Shown: one piece after another, positions 33,631 through 42,171 of the stretch | Position numbering within the stretch: the stretch's first letter is position 1 | Layout: each line of letters opens with the position of its first letter | NCBI GenBank assembly: GCA_047974745.1 | Contig: JBKECO010000007.1 | Coordinates: forward strand, 30,092-94,091 | Direction of reading: 5' to 3' | From: JBKECO01 sp047974745 | GTDB lineage: Bacteria > Bacillota > Clostridia > Lachnospirales > Lachnospiraceae | Length of the DNA: 64,000 nt | Translations under genes and position numbers: made by a program | The notes under the pieces: model-generated | Told to the model about the DNA's origin: nothing | The model's database searches: none | What the model saw: the letters and a program-made list of their open reading frames with translations, nothing else

Positions 33631-33933
33631 ATGGGTTCAGGAGCAAAAGATCAAAACAATTCAAACAGGCACCGACATGCAATCGCACTTGCCTATGAGC
33701 CAGGAGCACATGCGCCAAAAATCGTAGCAAGCGGAATGGATACGGTGGCAGACAAAATACTCGAAAAAGGAAAAGAGAACAGCATACCGGTATACAAGGA
33801 CGAGAAGCTGGCAGATACATTAAAAAAGCTTGAGGTCGGAGCACATATTCCTCCTGAGCTTTATGAAGTAGTAGCTGAGATCCTTGTTTTTGTGAGTGAC
33901 ATGGATAAAATACAAGAAAAGATAAAGGGATAA
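33631..33933 (+). CDS. Stand-alone FlhB C-terminal domain protein (YlqH-like)
   Basis: A 100-residue soluble protein matching the cytosolic C-terminal domain of FlhB/YscU export-gate proteins: HAIALAYEPGAHAPKIVASGMD, then IPVYKDEKLADTL. The autocleavage NPTH of true FlhB is replaced by NRHR at the equivalent point, so the protein equals the fragment that FlhB cleavage would release, without needing cleavage. It is encoded 9 bp after the FliK-like gene. The family is known in Bacillus as YlqH, with no proven role. Confidence 0.82.
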   Translation: MGSGAKDQNNSNRHRHAIALAYEPGAHAPKIVASGMDTVADKILEKGKENSIPVYKDEKLADTLKKLEVGAHIPPELYEVVAEILVFVSDMDKIQEKIKG

Positions 33934-33969
33934 TTTTTGGCGAGGAAGGTATCACAAGGAGCAGACAGA

Positions 33970-34356
33970 ATGGAGATGGGCAAGAATAAACGAAGCTGTG
34001 GTACTAAGTATGAGAATATTGCAGCCGAATATCTGATCGGAAAAGGCTATCAAATACTGGAAAAAAATTTCCGCTGCAGATCCGGTGAAATTGATCTGAT
34101 TGCACGAAAAGACTCCAGCATCATATTTATAGAAGTGAAATACAGAAGGAATGCCAGACACGGAGATCCTAAGGAGTCCGTTCACTATAGAAAACAACTG
34201 GTGATCAGCAGAGTGGCATCGTATTATTTATTAAAGTCTGGTCATGGATTTACCTCGCCATGCCGCTTTGATGTGATCGCTATACTGGGAGATGAGTCAC
34301 AGATACAACATATACAGAATGCATTTGAATACAGAGGTCCTAATGGAAACATATAA
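33970..34356 (+). CDS. YraN/UPF0102 nuclease-like protein
   Basis: A 128-residue protein of the YraN family with a PD-(D/E)xK-like core: ENIAAEYLIGKGY, SGEIDLIARKDSSIIFIEVKYRR (the acidic-acidic-Lys site) and HYRKQLVISRVASYYL. It is a predicted Holliday-junction-type nuclease with unproven function. A TTG at 33937 is in frame, but AAGGAG nine bases before ATG 33970 gives the normal family length. The end overlaps pgeF by 14 bp. Confidence 0.87.
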   Translation: MEMGKNKRSCGTKYENIAAEYLIGKGYQILEKNFRCRSGEIDLIARKDSSIIFIEVKYRRNARHGDPKESVHYRKQLVISRVASYYLLKSGHGFTSPCRFDVIAILGDESQIQHIQNAFEYRGPNGNI

Positions 34357-35254
34357 ACTTAAAGCAGATGAAAATGGAACAGCATCTATTTTTTTTGAGC
34401 AGATGCCAGAAGATATTGCGGTCATGAATGCAAAGTATCAGGCGGACATTGTTGTGCCCTATCTGACTTTTCCGGTGTTGGAGGAGACAGATTGTGTCAT
34501 TTCAGCATTTTCAACTCGTAATGGCGGAGTAAGTACAGGAATGTACTCCTCAATGAATCTGAGTTTTGCAAGGGGAGATGAATCAGAGGCGGTCATAGAG
34601 AACCGATCACGAATCTTATCGGTATTAAATCTTGCGGATCGAAAGCTGGTGACTTCTGCTCAGACACATACAACAAACGTATGTCGTGTAGACAGGGCAG
34701 ATGGGAAGGGAATCAGCGAAAGATCAGAGCTGAGGGATGTAGACGGACTGATCACAAACGACCCGTCCGTCGTTCTTTTGACATACTATGCAGATTGTGT
34801 GCCGCTCTATTTTGTCGATCCTGTTCACAAAGCCATCGGACTAAGTCATTCCGGATGGAGAGGAACGGTTTTGAACATGGCAGGGAAAACGGCAGAGGCA
34901 ATGGAACGAGAGTTCGCAACGAATCCCAATGATCTGATCTGTGCCATTGGACCTTCTATATGTAAGGACTGCTATGAGGTCAGTGAAGATGTGGCAGAGC
35001 AGTTTTTAGAAACCTTCAAGAATTCTGATCGAAGCATTGTTTTCCCCCTTGGGAATGGGAAGTATAAGATTGACCTTTGGGAAAGCAACCGACAGTTATT
35101 GCTGTCTTCTGGTGTCAGGGAAGAGCAGATACATACAGCAGGAATTTGTACCTGCTGCAATCACAAGATCTTATTTTCACATCGGGGGAGCCAGGGCAGG
35201 CGAGGAAATCTAGCTGCACTTTTGGCATTAAAGGATATAAATGAGCACAATTAG
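34343..35254 (+). CDS. pgeF: Purine nucleoside phosphorylase / laccase-domain protein (YfiH, PgeF type)
   Basis: A 303-residue protein of the YfiH/YlmD family with the copper/zinc-type residues in TYYADCVPLYFVD and LSHSGWRGT, plus GPSICKDCYEVS and the C-terminal CTCCNHKILFSHR. Members cleave purine nucleosides or edit peptidoglycan precursors (PgeF in E. coli); which applies here is unclear. An in-frame ATG at 34292 lies in yraN; AGAGGT before ATG 34343 is the better start. It overlaps the next gene by 14 bp. Confidence 0.85.
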   Translation: METYKLKADENGTASIFFEQMPEDIAVMNAKYQADIVVPYLTFPVLEETDCVISAFSTRNGGVSTGMYSSMNLSFARGDESEAVIENRSRILSVLNLADRKLVTSAQTHTTNVCRVDRADGKGISERSELRDVDGLITNDPSVVLLTYYADCVPLYFVDPVHKAIGLSHSGWRGTVLNMAGKTAEAMEREFATNPNDLICAIGPSICKDCYEVSEDVAEQFLETFKNSDRSIVFPLGNGKYKIDLWESNRQLLLSSGVREEQIHTAGICTCCNHKILFSHRGSQGRRGNLAALLALKDINEHN

Positions 35255-36350
35255 TAATCAGACTGGAGCAAAAACAATGAGAACAGCAAATGAGACATCA
35301 AAACAATCAATAGAGACATACATCATGGACCAGGCACAGGCACTATTATCCATCGACAGTCCATCCGGATATACACGAGAAGCTGCTGACCATGTCATGA
35401 AGGAGCTCATGGAACTTGGATACGAACCGGTAATGACAATAAAAGGAGGTGTCCTGGTCTGTCTTGGAAAAGGATCACAAAGTGATGTGAAGGAGGGCGC
35501 ACTGCTGCTTGGCGCTCATCTCGATACACTCGGCGGCATGGTGAAAGAAATTACACCTGAGGGACGTTTGAAGCTGTCCCCGATCGGCGGACTGAATCCC
35601 AATAATGCTGAAGCGGAGAACTGCAGAATCATAACGAGAGAGAAGAAGATCTATACAGGGACATTTCAGTTAGAAAATGCTTCCTTGCATGTGAATAATA
35701 AATATAATGAAAAGAAGCGTGCATTTCCGGATATGGAAGTCCTGATCGACGAAATCGTGACCAATGCTGCCGAGGTAAAAGCACTGGGTATTGGAATTGG
35801 CGATATCGTTGCATTTGAACCGAGGACGATCGTGACGGAAAGCGGGTATATAAAAAGCAGATTCTTAGATGATAAGCTGTGTGTGGCGATCATGTTAGGA
35901 TATGCAAAACGATTAAAAGAGATGAAAGCAGAATTAAAGCGCACAGTATACCTATATATCACTGTGTTCGAAGAGGTAGGTCACGGCAGCGCAGCAGCGA
36001 TTCCAACGGATGTGACAGAAGTGATATCGGTTGATATGGGCTGTGTCGGAGATGGACTGGAATGTGATGAGACCATGGTATCAATCTGTGCAAAGGATTC
36101 AAGCGGACCCTATCATTATGAAGTGGTATCTGCACTGATCGATGCAGCAAAGGAATCAGGAGTCCCTTATGCAGTGGATGTCTATCCCTATTATTCTTCT
36201 GATGCGGATGCAGCGTTAGCGTCTGGGCATGAGATCAGACATGGCCTGATCGGACCGGGTGTCTATGCATCCCATGGATATGAACGTAGCCATGTAAAAG
36301 GAGTCAATGCGACAGCAGAGCTTCTGTATCACTATACCGCAAAGGATTGA
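35241..36350 (+). CDS. M42-family metallo-aminopeptidase / glucanase-like
   Basis: A 369-residue cytosolic zinc peptidase of the M42 family: LGAHLDTLGG (His-x-Asp), the internal FEPRTIVTESGYIKSRFLDDK, the catalytic pair in VFEEVGHGS, VDMG and the C-terminal GPGVYASHGYER. It would trim N-terminal residues from peptides as a large self-compartmentalised complex. The start at 35241 overlaps pgeF; an internal ATG at 35277 with GGAG upstream is a reasonable alternative, since the first 12 residues look non-conserved. Confidence 0.87.
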   Translation: MSTISNQTGAKTMRTANETSKQSIETYIMDQAQALLSIDSPSGYTREAADHVMKELMELGYEPVMTIKGGVLVCLGKGSQSDVKEGALLLGAHLDTLGGMVKEITPEGRLKLSPIGGLNPNNAEAENCRIITREKKIYTGTFQLENASLHVNNKYNEKKRAFPDMEVLIDEIVTNAAEVKALGIGIGDIVAFEPRTIVTESGYIKSRFLDDKLCVAIMLGYAKRLKEMKAELKRTVYLYITVFEEVGHGSAAAIPTDVTEVISVDMGCVGDGLECDETMVSICAKDSSGPYHYEVVSALIDAAKESGVPYAVDVYPYYSSDADAALASGHEIRHGLIGPGVYASHGYERSHVKGVNATAELLYHYTAKD

Positions 36351-36398
36351 CAGATAAAGAGCAGTGCTGCGGTGCCTTTGTTACACTATTATCAAATA

Positions 36399-36427
36399 TT
36401 GAGCTTTTAAAGCATATAGTGTAAACT
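36399..36427 (+). promoter_or_regulatory. Promoter of the DUF512 gene, flanked by an inverted repeat
   Basis: TTGAGC (36399-36404) and TAAACT (36422-36427) with 17-bp spacing. A perfect 9-bp inverted repeat, TTACACTAT (36381-36389) and ATAGTGTAA (36416-36424), surrounds the -35 and overlaps the -10. Confidence 0.45.
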
Positions 36428-36461
36428 AAATGATGTAGTAATAAAGACCATGAGGTGAAAT

Positions 36462-37790
36462 ATGCAAAAAGAACATCGGATCTTGAAGGTCGAAGAGGGC
36501 AGCATTGCATGGGAACTTGAGCTTTCGCCAAATGATATTCTGATCTCGGTCAATGGTAAAAGGATGGAAGATGTGTTCGACTATCATTACCTGATCCATG
36601 AAGAGGAGATCACACTTTTGATACAGAAAGAAAATGGAGAAGAGTGGGAGCTTGAAATCGAAAAAGAATATTCACAGGATCTAGGAATCACATTTGAAAA
36701 CAGCTTGATGGATGAATACCGCTCCTGTACAAATAAATGTATGTTCTGCTTTATAGACCAGATGCCGGAAGGTATGAGGGATACCCTTTACTTTAAGGAT
36801 GATGATTCCCGTCTTTCTTTTTTACAGGGAAATTATATAACACTTACGAATATGAAAGAATCGGATATCGATCGTATTATTGAATACAGGCTGGAACCGA
36901 TCAATGTCTCTGTCCATACGATGAATCCTGAGCTTCGATGCAGAATGCTTGGCAACCGGTTTGCTGGTGAAGCAATCACAAAGCTGCAGCGACTGAGCGA
37001 TGCGGGAATAGAGATGAATGGGCAGATCGTTTTATGTAAGGGGATCAATGATGAAGAGAACCTGGATGAGACGATTGAAAAATTAATGAGTTTTATTCCT
37101 TCTATGAAGAGTGTTTCGGTAGTCCCGGTGGGACTGACACGATATCGCAATGGTCTATATCCATTACAGCCGTTTACAAAAGAGGATGCAGTCAAGGTAC
37201 TTCGAACGATCCACAAGTGGCAGTCCTTGTGCATGCAAAAGCATGGAATTCATTTTGTTCATGGCGGTGACGAATGGTACCTTTTGGCCAATGAACAATT
37301 CCCACAGGAGGATCAGTATGATGGCTATATGCAGCTTGAAAATGGTGTCGGGATGATGCGGCTGCTCATAGATGAATTTATGGAGGAGCTTGAGATCATT
37401 CAAAAAGAAGCAATCTCTGTAAAGAGAAGGGTATCCATAGCGACCGGACAGCTTGCTGCACCGGGTATTTCGGAATTGACGACTTTACTGACATCGAATT
37501 TTCCGAACCTAAACATCAGTGTATTTCCGATCATCAATCGTTTTTTTGGAGAGCACATTACAGTTTCAGGTCTGCTTACCGGCCAGGATCTGATCGAACA
37601 GCTAAAGGGTCAGGAGCTTGGGGAAGTACTGTATCTTCCGGCAAATCTTTTAAGAGCAAATGACGAGGTGCTGCTGGATGATGTGACACTGCAGGAACTG
37701 GAAACAGCTTTACAAGTTCCAGTATATATTGTAAAATCAAGCGGGCGAAATCTGATTCGAGAGCTGATAACGCCCAAAGACAGTAAGTAA
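36462..37790 (+). CDS. DUF512 radical-SAM-like protein with PDZ domain
   Basis: A 442-residue protein. The N-terminal PDZ-like domain runs to about residue 70 (EGSIAWELELSPNDILISVNG). Next comes a radical-SAM-like core with the cysteine motif CTNKCMFC (Cys89, Cys93, Cys96), and then the DUF512 domain at about 215-430. The arrangement is conserved in Clostridia, usually just before der, as here. The 4Fe-4S cluster is inferred from the cysteines. No substrate is known. A separate promoter lies about 40 bp upstream. Confidence 0.87.
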   Translation: MQKEHRILKVEEGSIAWELELSPNDILISVNGKRMEDVFDYHYLIHEEEITLLIQKENGEEWELEIEKEYSQDLGITFENSLMDEYRSCTNKCMFCFIDQMPEGMRDTLYFKDDDSRLSFLQGNYITLTNMKESDIDRIIEYRLEPINVSVHTMNPELRCRMLGNRFAGEAITKLQRLSDAGIEMNGQIVLCKGINDEENLDETIEKLMSFIPSMKSVSVVPVGLTRYRNGLYPLQPFTKEDAVKVLRTIHKWQSLCMQKHGIHFVHGGDEWYLLANEQFPQEDQYDGYMQLENGVGMMRLLIDEFMEELEIIQKEAISVKRRVSIATGQLAAPGISELTTLLTSNFPNLNISVFPIINRFFGEHITVSGLLTGQDLIEQLKGQELGEVLYLPANLLRANDEVLLDDVTLQELETALQVPVYIVKSSGRNLIRELITPKDSK

Positions 37791-37803
37791 TAAGGAGAAT
37801 AAC

Positions 37804-39126
37804 ATGAGCAAACCGATCGTAGCAATTGTAGGCAGACCAAATGTTGGGAAATCTACATTGTTCAATATGCTTGCGGGTGAGCGTATTTCAATAGTTAAAG
37901 ATACACCAGGCGTGACAAGAGACAGGATCTATGCGGAAGTATCCTGGCTGGATAAAAACTTCACGCTGATCGATACTGGCGGAATCGAGCCGGAAAGCAA
38001 GGACGTGATCTTATCTCAAATGCGGGAACAGGCACAGATCGCAATCGAAACTGCAGATGTGATCGTATTCCTGACAGATGTTCGGCAGGGATTAGTGGAT
38101 GCAGATTCCAAGGTGGCAGACATTTTGCGCCGTTCAAAAAAACCAGTAGTCTTAGTTGTTAATAAAGTAGACAGCTTTGAAAAATATATGCCGGATGTAT
38201 ATGAGTTCTATAATCTGGGAATTGGAGAGCCGGTACCTGTCTCAGCGTCTTCACAGCTTGGGATCGGAGATATGCTGGATGTGGTCGTCTCTTATTTTCC
38301 AGAGGGTGCTTCCACAGAGGAAGAGGATGAAAGACCGAAGGTCGCGATCGTAGGAAAACCGAATGTCGGCAAATCCTCACTGATCAATAAAATAGCAGGA
38401 GATAACCGGGTGATCGTATCCGATATTGCCGGAACAACAAGAGATGCGATCGATACGGATATCAAGCATGATGGAAGAGAATATGTTTTTATTGATACGG
38501 CAGGACTTCGAAGAAAGAGCCGGATCAAGGAGGACATAGAACGTTTTAGTATTATCCGGGCCGTGACCGCAGTGGAACGGGCGGATGTCGTTCTGATCGT
38601 CATCGATGCAACGGAAGGGGTCACTGAACAGGACGCTAAAATTGCCGGAATTGCCCATGACAGAGGCAAAGGGATCATCATAGTCGTGAATAAGTGGGAT
38701 GCGATCGAAAAAGATGATAAGACCATATACAAATATACACAGGATATCAAGGATGTATTAAGCTTTATGCCTTATGCAGAAATTTTATTTATTTCGGCTG
38801 CAACAGGTCTGAGAGTGAACAAGATTTTTGAAATGATCGACATTGTAATCGAAAACAATTCCCTGCGAATTGCTACTGGTGTCCTGAATGAAATCCTGAC
38901 CGAGGCGGTGGCTATGCAGCAGCCGCCATCCGATAAAGGAAAACGTCTGCGGATCTATTATATGACTCAGGTAGCAGTAAAACCACCCACATTTGTATTT
39001 TTTGTCAATGACAAGAATCTGATGCATTTTTCCTATTCAAGATACATTGAGAACCGAATCAGAGAGGCATTCGGATTTAAGGGAACATCCCTGAAATTCA
39101 TTACCAGAGAAAGGAAGGAAGACTAA
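37804..39126 (+). CDS. der: Ribosome-assembly GTPase Der (EngA)
   Basis: A 440-residue double GTPase. The first domain has GRPNVGKST at residues 10-18, DTGG and NKVD. The second has GKPNVGKSS near residue 185, DTAGL and NKWD. The C-terminal KH-like domain ends the protein. It is required for late 50S maturation. AAGGAGAATAAC precedes ATG 37804. plsY follows after 1 bp, so der, plsY and gpsA form one operon. Confidence 0.97.
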   Translation: MSKPIVAIVGRPNVGKSTLFNMLAGERISIVKDTPGVTRDRIYAEVSWLDKNFTLIDTGGIEPESKDVILSQMREQAQIAIETADVIVFLTDVRQGLVDADSKVADILRRSKKPVVLVVNKVDSFEKYMPDVYEFYNLGIGEPVPVSASSQLGIGDMLDVVVSYFPEGASTEEEDERPKVAIVGKPNVGKSSLINKIAGDNRVIVSDIAGTTRDAIDTDIKHDGREYVFIDTAGLRRKSRIKEDIERFSIIRAVTAVERADVVLIVIDATEGVTEQDAKIAGIAHDRGKGIIIVVNKWDAIEKDDKTIYKYTQDIKDVLSFMPYAEILFISAATGLRVNKIFEMIDIVIENNSLRIATGVLNEILTEAVAMQQPPSDKGKRLRIYYMTQVAVKPPTFVFFVNDKNLMHFSYSRYIENRIREAFGFKGTSLKFITRERKED

Positions 39127-39127
39127 A

Positions 39128-39796
39128 GTGATGCTGATTTATCGGATTCTGGCACTTGTAATTGGATATTTTTGTGGAATTATTCTGATCGGATATTTGT
39201 ATGGCAAGTTTAAAAAATCGGATATTACAAAGGTAGGGAGCGGAAACGTGGGAACCACAAATACCCTTCGTGCCTTTGGAGTAAAAGCAGCAGTCATCAC
39301 ATTGCTTGGGGATGCTGCAAAACCAATTATGGCTATGCTTATTGTCTGGCTGTTGTTTCATAACAGTCAGCCTGAAGGGGTTCGTCTGCTCATGCTCTAT
39401 GCAGGTGCAGGTGCGATCCTTGGACATAATTATCCTTTCTATATGAAAAATTTCAAGGGTGGCAAGGGTATTGCCTGTACCTCTGGACTGATTCTGGCCT
39501 ACTGTCCGATCGAAGTGCCTTTATGCCTTTTGCTGTTCGTAGGCATTGTTGCACTGACTCGGTATGTTTCCCTTGGTTCACTGGCAGTCTCTTCTGCTTT
39601 TTTGATCCAGACGATCTTGTTTGGACAGATCGGACTTTTAGATGTGACAACAGAGTATAAACTGGAAGTTTATCTGATAACTGCAGCAATTACACTGATG
39701 GCATTTTATCGTCATCTGGAAAACATCAGTCGTCTGATTCAGGGAACAGAGAACAAAATAACACTGAAAAAGAACAAGGAAGGTGCAAAGGCATGA
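39128..39796 (+). CDS. plsY: Glycerol-3-phosphate acyltransferase PlsY
   Basis: A 222-residue polytopic membrane protein with the family motifs SGNVGTTNTLRAFG (loop 1) and NFKGGKGIACTSG (loop 2), and about five membrane helices. It transfers the acyl group from the acyl-phosphate made by PlsX (16.4 kb) to sn-glycerol 3-phosphate. GTG 39128 or the adjacent ATG 39131 may start it. Its stop overlaps gpsA by 4 bp, placing the enzyme that makes glycerol 3-phosphate directly behind it. Confidence 0.94.
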   Translation: MMLIYRILALVIGYFCGIILIGYLYGKFKKSDITKVGSGNVGTTNTLRAFGVKAAVITLLGDAAKPIMAMLIVWLLFHNSQPEGVRLLMLYAGAGAILGHNYPFYMKNFKGGKGIACTSGLILAYCPIEVPLCLLLFVGIVALTRYVSLGSLAVSSAFLIQTILFGQIGLLDVTTEYKLEVYLITAAITLMAFYRHLENISRLIQGTENKITLKKNKEGAKA

Positions 39797-40818
39797 GAAA
39801 AATTGGTGTAATCGGTGCTGGAAGCTGGGGAACAGCACTATCAGAAGTCCTTGCAACCAATGGTCATCAGGTCACTCTCTGGTCGATCATGGCGCAGGAA
39901 ATCGAGATGCTGCGAGAGAAAAGGGAACATACGATAAAACTTCCGGGAGTTCGATTAGATGATTCGATTCTACTGACCACAGATCTGCAGGAGGCAGTCA
40001 GAGGCATGGACCTGCTCGTCCTCGCAGTGCCATCGATTTATACCAGATCGACTGCAGCGTTGATGGGGCAATTTGTTTCTGATGGGCAGATCATTGTAAG
40101 TGTTGCCAAAGGAATCGAGGAAAAGACCCTTATGACTCTGGCTGAAATCATAGAAGATGAGATTCCAAATGCAGATGCCGCAGTATTGTGCGGACCAAGC
40201 CATGCGGAGGAGGTGGGGGCAAAGCTGCCAACTACCGTAGTGGCAGGCGCAAAGACACAGCAGTCTGCAGAATTGATTCAATCTGTATTTATGAATGAGT
40301 ATTTCCGTGTCTATACAAGTCCGGATATTATTGGGATGGAGCTTGGGGGAGCGTTAAAGAACGTCATCGCTCTTGCAGCCGGAATGGCAGACGGACTGGG
40401 GTTCGGTGATAACACAAAGGCGGCACTTATTACAAGAGGAATCGCTGAGATACGCAGACTTGCCATCGAGATGGGAGCAAAAGCAGAGACCCTGAACGGA
40501 CTGACTGGAATCGGTGATTTGATCGTCACCTGTGCCAGCAAGCACTCCAGGAACAGAAAGGCTGGTTTTTTGATCGGAAAAGGCTATTCCATGCAGGAAG
40601 CAATGGATGAAGTTCAGATGGTCGTTGAAGGGGTGTATTCTGCAAAAGCGGCCATTGCACTTGGCAAAAAATATCATGTCTCCCTGCCCATTATCGAACA
40701 GGTCAATGAAGTACTTTTTGAAAATAAGCCTGCACGCGAGGCAGTTACGGATTTGATGATCAGAGACCGAAAGGTGGAGGATAAGATTCACCAGTGGGAT
40801 GATACCAGCTGTGACTGA
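39793..40818 (+). CDS. gpsA: NAD(P)-dependent glycerol-3-phosphate dehydrogenase
   Basis: A 341-residue enzyme with the Rossmann motif GVIGAGSWGTALSEVL, SVAKGIE, the catalytic Lys in GGALKNVIALAAGM, and TRGIAEI. It reduces dihydroxyacetone phosphate to sn-glycerol 3-phosphate for phospholipid synthesis, the co-substrate of PlsY, with which it is translationally coupled (ATGA overlap). Length and motifs are standard. Confidence 0.96.
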   Translation: MRKIGVIGAGSWGTALSEVLATNGHQVTLWSIMAQEIEMLREKREHTIKLPGVRLDDSILLTTDLQEAVRGMDLLVLAVPSIYTRSTAALMGQFVSDGQIIVSVAKGIEEKTLMTLAEIIEDEIPNADAAVLCGPSHAEEVGAKLPTTVVAGAKTQQSAELIQSVFMNEYFRVYTSPDIIGMELGGALKNVIALAAGMADGLGFGDNTKAALITRGIAEIRRLAIEMGAKAETLNGLTGIGDLIVTCASKHSRNRKAGFLIGKGYSMQEAMDEVQMVVEGVYSAKAAIALGKKYHVSLPIIEQVNEVLFENKPAREAVTDLMIRDRKVEDKIHQWDDTSCD

Positions 40819-40865
40819 TACTGGATAAAACAGTGGAAATCGAATCAGAAAATAGAGGAGACAAA

Positions 40866-41300
40866 ATGGAGACAATACGTATCAAGTATTTCGGAGATGA
40901 TATTGAGAGATTAAAGTATATTGACCAGAAATCAGACTGGATCGACCTGCGGGCATCTGAGCGAGTGGAATTACTTCAGGGCGACTATAAGCTGATTCCA
41001 CTGGGAGTTGCGATGCATCTGCCGAAAGGTTACGAGGCACATGTAGTCCCCAGAAGTTCGACATTCAAAAATTATGGTCTGCTGCAGACCAACAGCTGTG
41101 GAATCATAGACGGTAGCTATTGTGGTGACGAAGATATGTGGAGAATGCCTGTTTATGCCACCAGAGATACTGTAATTGAGAAAAATGACAGGATCTGTCA
41201 GTTTCGAATTATCAAGAACCAGCCCGAGATAGAATTTGTTGAACTACAAACGCTAGGGAATTCCGACAGAGGTGGTTTTGGAAGCACTGGAGTGAAATAA
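40866..41300 (+). CDS. dut: dUTPase (deoxyuridine 5'-triphosphate nucleotidohydrolase)
   Basis: A 144-residue trimeric-type dUTPase. Its five motifs are DLRAS, PRSSTFKNYGL, GIIDGSYCGDED, NDRICQFRI and RGGFGSTG. It hydrolyses dUTP to dUMP and pyrophosphate, keeping uracil out of DNA. Motif 3 is slightly longer than usual, as it reads GSYCGDEDMWRM. An in-frame start at 40833 is weak; GAGGAGACAAA before ATG 40866 decides it. The phosphoribosyltransferase-like gene follows 27 bp later. Confidence 0.9.
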   Translation: METIRIKYFGDDIERLKYIDQKSDWIDLRASERVELLQGDYKLIPLGVAMHLPKGYEAHVVPRSSTFKNYGLLQTNSCGIIDGSYCGDEDMWRMPVYATRDTVIEKNDRICQFRIIKNQPEIEFVELQTLGNSDRGGFGSTGVK

Positions 41301-41327
41301 TAAATTATTCACAGGGAGGATACTCAA

Positions 41328-41969
41328 ATGCAGAATATGATGAAGTTCTATTCGAAGGACAGCAATCGTGCTGCCATCCATGCAATGCCGGGACATTTTG
41401 CAACTACCAGTACGCATTTTAACTACTATATTGATCTGAATACACTGAAAACTAGGAAGAATGAAGCAGAAGAAGTCGCTCGTGTCCTTCGAATGAAGAT
41501 CAATATGCTTCCCTTCGTTGATACGATCATCTGTATGGACGGAACGGAGGTCATTGGAACTCTACTTGCGGAGCAGTTCGAGCAGAACCATTTTATGACG
41601 AACAATGTCCACGAGACCATTTATGTCATTTCACCGGAAGAGACGAGCCGTTATGAAATCATCTTTCGAGATAACAATAAGGGTGCAATGCACGGCAAGC
41701 ATGTCGTGATCCTTCTTGCAACCGTTACAACCGGGGAAACACTTCGGCGTACCTTAGAAGCAGTTCATTATTATGGAGGTATCGTGGAAGGAATCGCGTC
41801 TGTATTTACCATGATCGATGAACTCGATGGATATCCGATCCACTCCGTGTTTCATCAAGAAGATATCCCTGCCTACCAGGCGTTTCACCCGATTGAATGT
41901 CCATTTTGTCAGAAGGGACAAAAGATCGATGCTATGGTAAATCGATTCGGATATTCAAAAATAGACTAG
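41328..41969 (+). CDS. Phosphoribosyltransferase-fold protein with degenerate PRPP loop
   Basis: A 213-residue protein resembling orotate phosphoribosyltransferase. The central PRPP-binding strand-loop reads VVILLATVTTGETLRRTL. True enzymes have two acidic residues before the TTG/TG loop (DD or DE); here they are Ala-Thr, so catalysis is doubtful. The C-terminal CPFC pair followed by QKGQ may bind metal. An HAMPGHFATTSTHFNYYIDL segment starts the domain. It could be a PRPP- or nucleotide-sensing regulator. It follows dut and ends at a very long hairpin terminator. Confidence 0.72.
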   Translation: MQNMMKFYSKDSNRAAIHAMPGHFATTSTHFNYYIDLNTLKTRKNEAEEVARVLRMKINMLPFVDTIICMDGTEVIGTLLAEQFEQNHFMTNNVHETIYVISPEETSRYEIIFRDNNKGAMHGKHVVILLATVTTGETLRRTLEAVHYYGGIVEGIASVFTMIDELDGYPIHSVFHQEDIPAYQAFHPIECPFCQKGQKIDAMVNRFGYSKID

Positions 41970-41977
41970 ACTGGTTA

Positions 41978-42042
41978 AGACTTTCGTCAGATTAACCGAA
42001 CCACATAAGTGGTTTCGTTATTCTGACGAAAGTCTATTTTCT
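41978..42042. terminator. 27-bp hairpin terminator after the phosphoribosyltransferase-like gene
   Basis: Arms 41978-42004 and 42009-42035 pair over 27 bases with few mismatches around a 4-base ATAA loop, followed by TTTTCTTCTTC. It is exceptionally long for a terminator and looks suited to both directions. Confidence 0.85.
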
Positions 42043-42171
42043 TCTTCCTGTTCTTCGTCGATTTTACAGAAAAGTGAATTATATTTTGTGAAATCGGGAA
42101 ATAGGCAGAAGCTGAATCTTCTGATAAACTAAGTTTAACAATTAAGAATCAAATTTCAGGAGGTTCATTTA

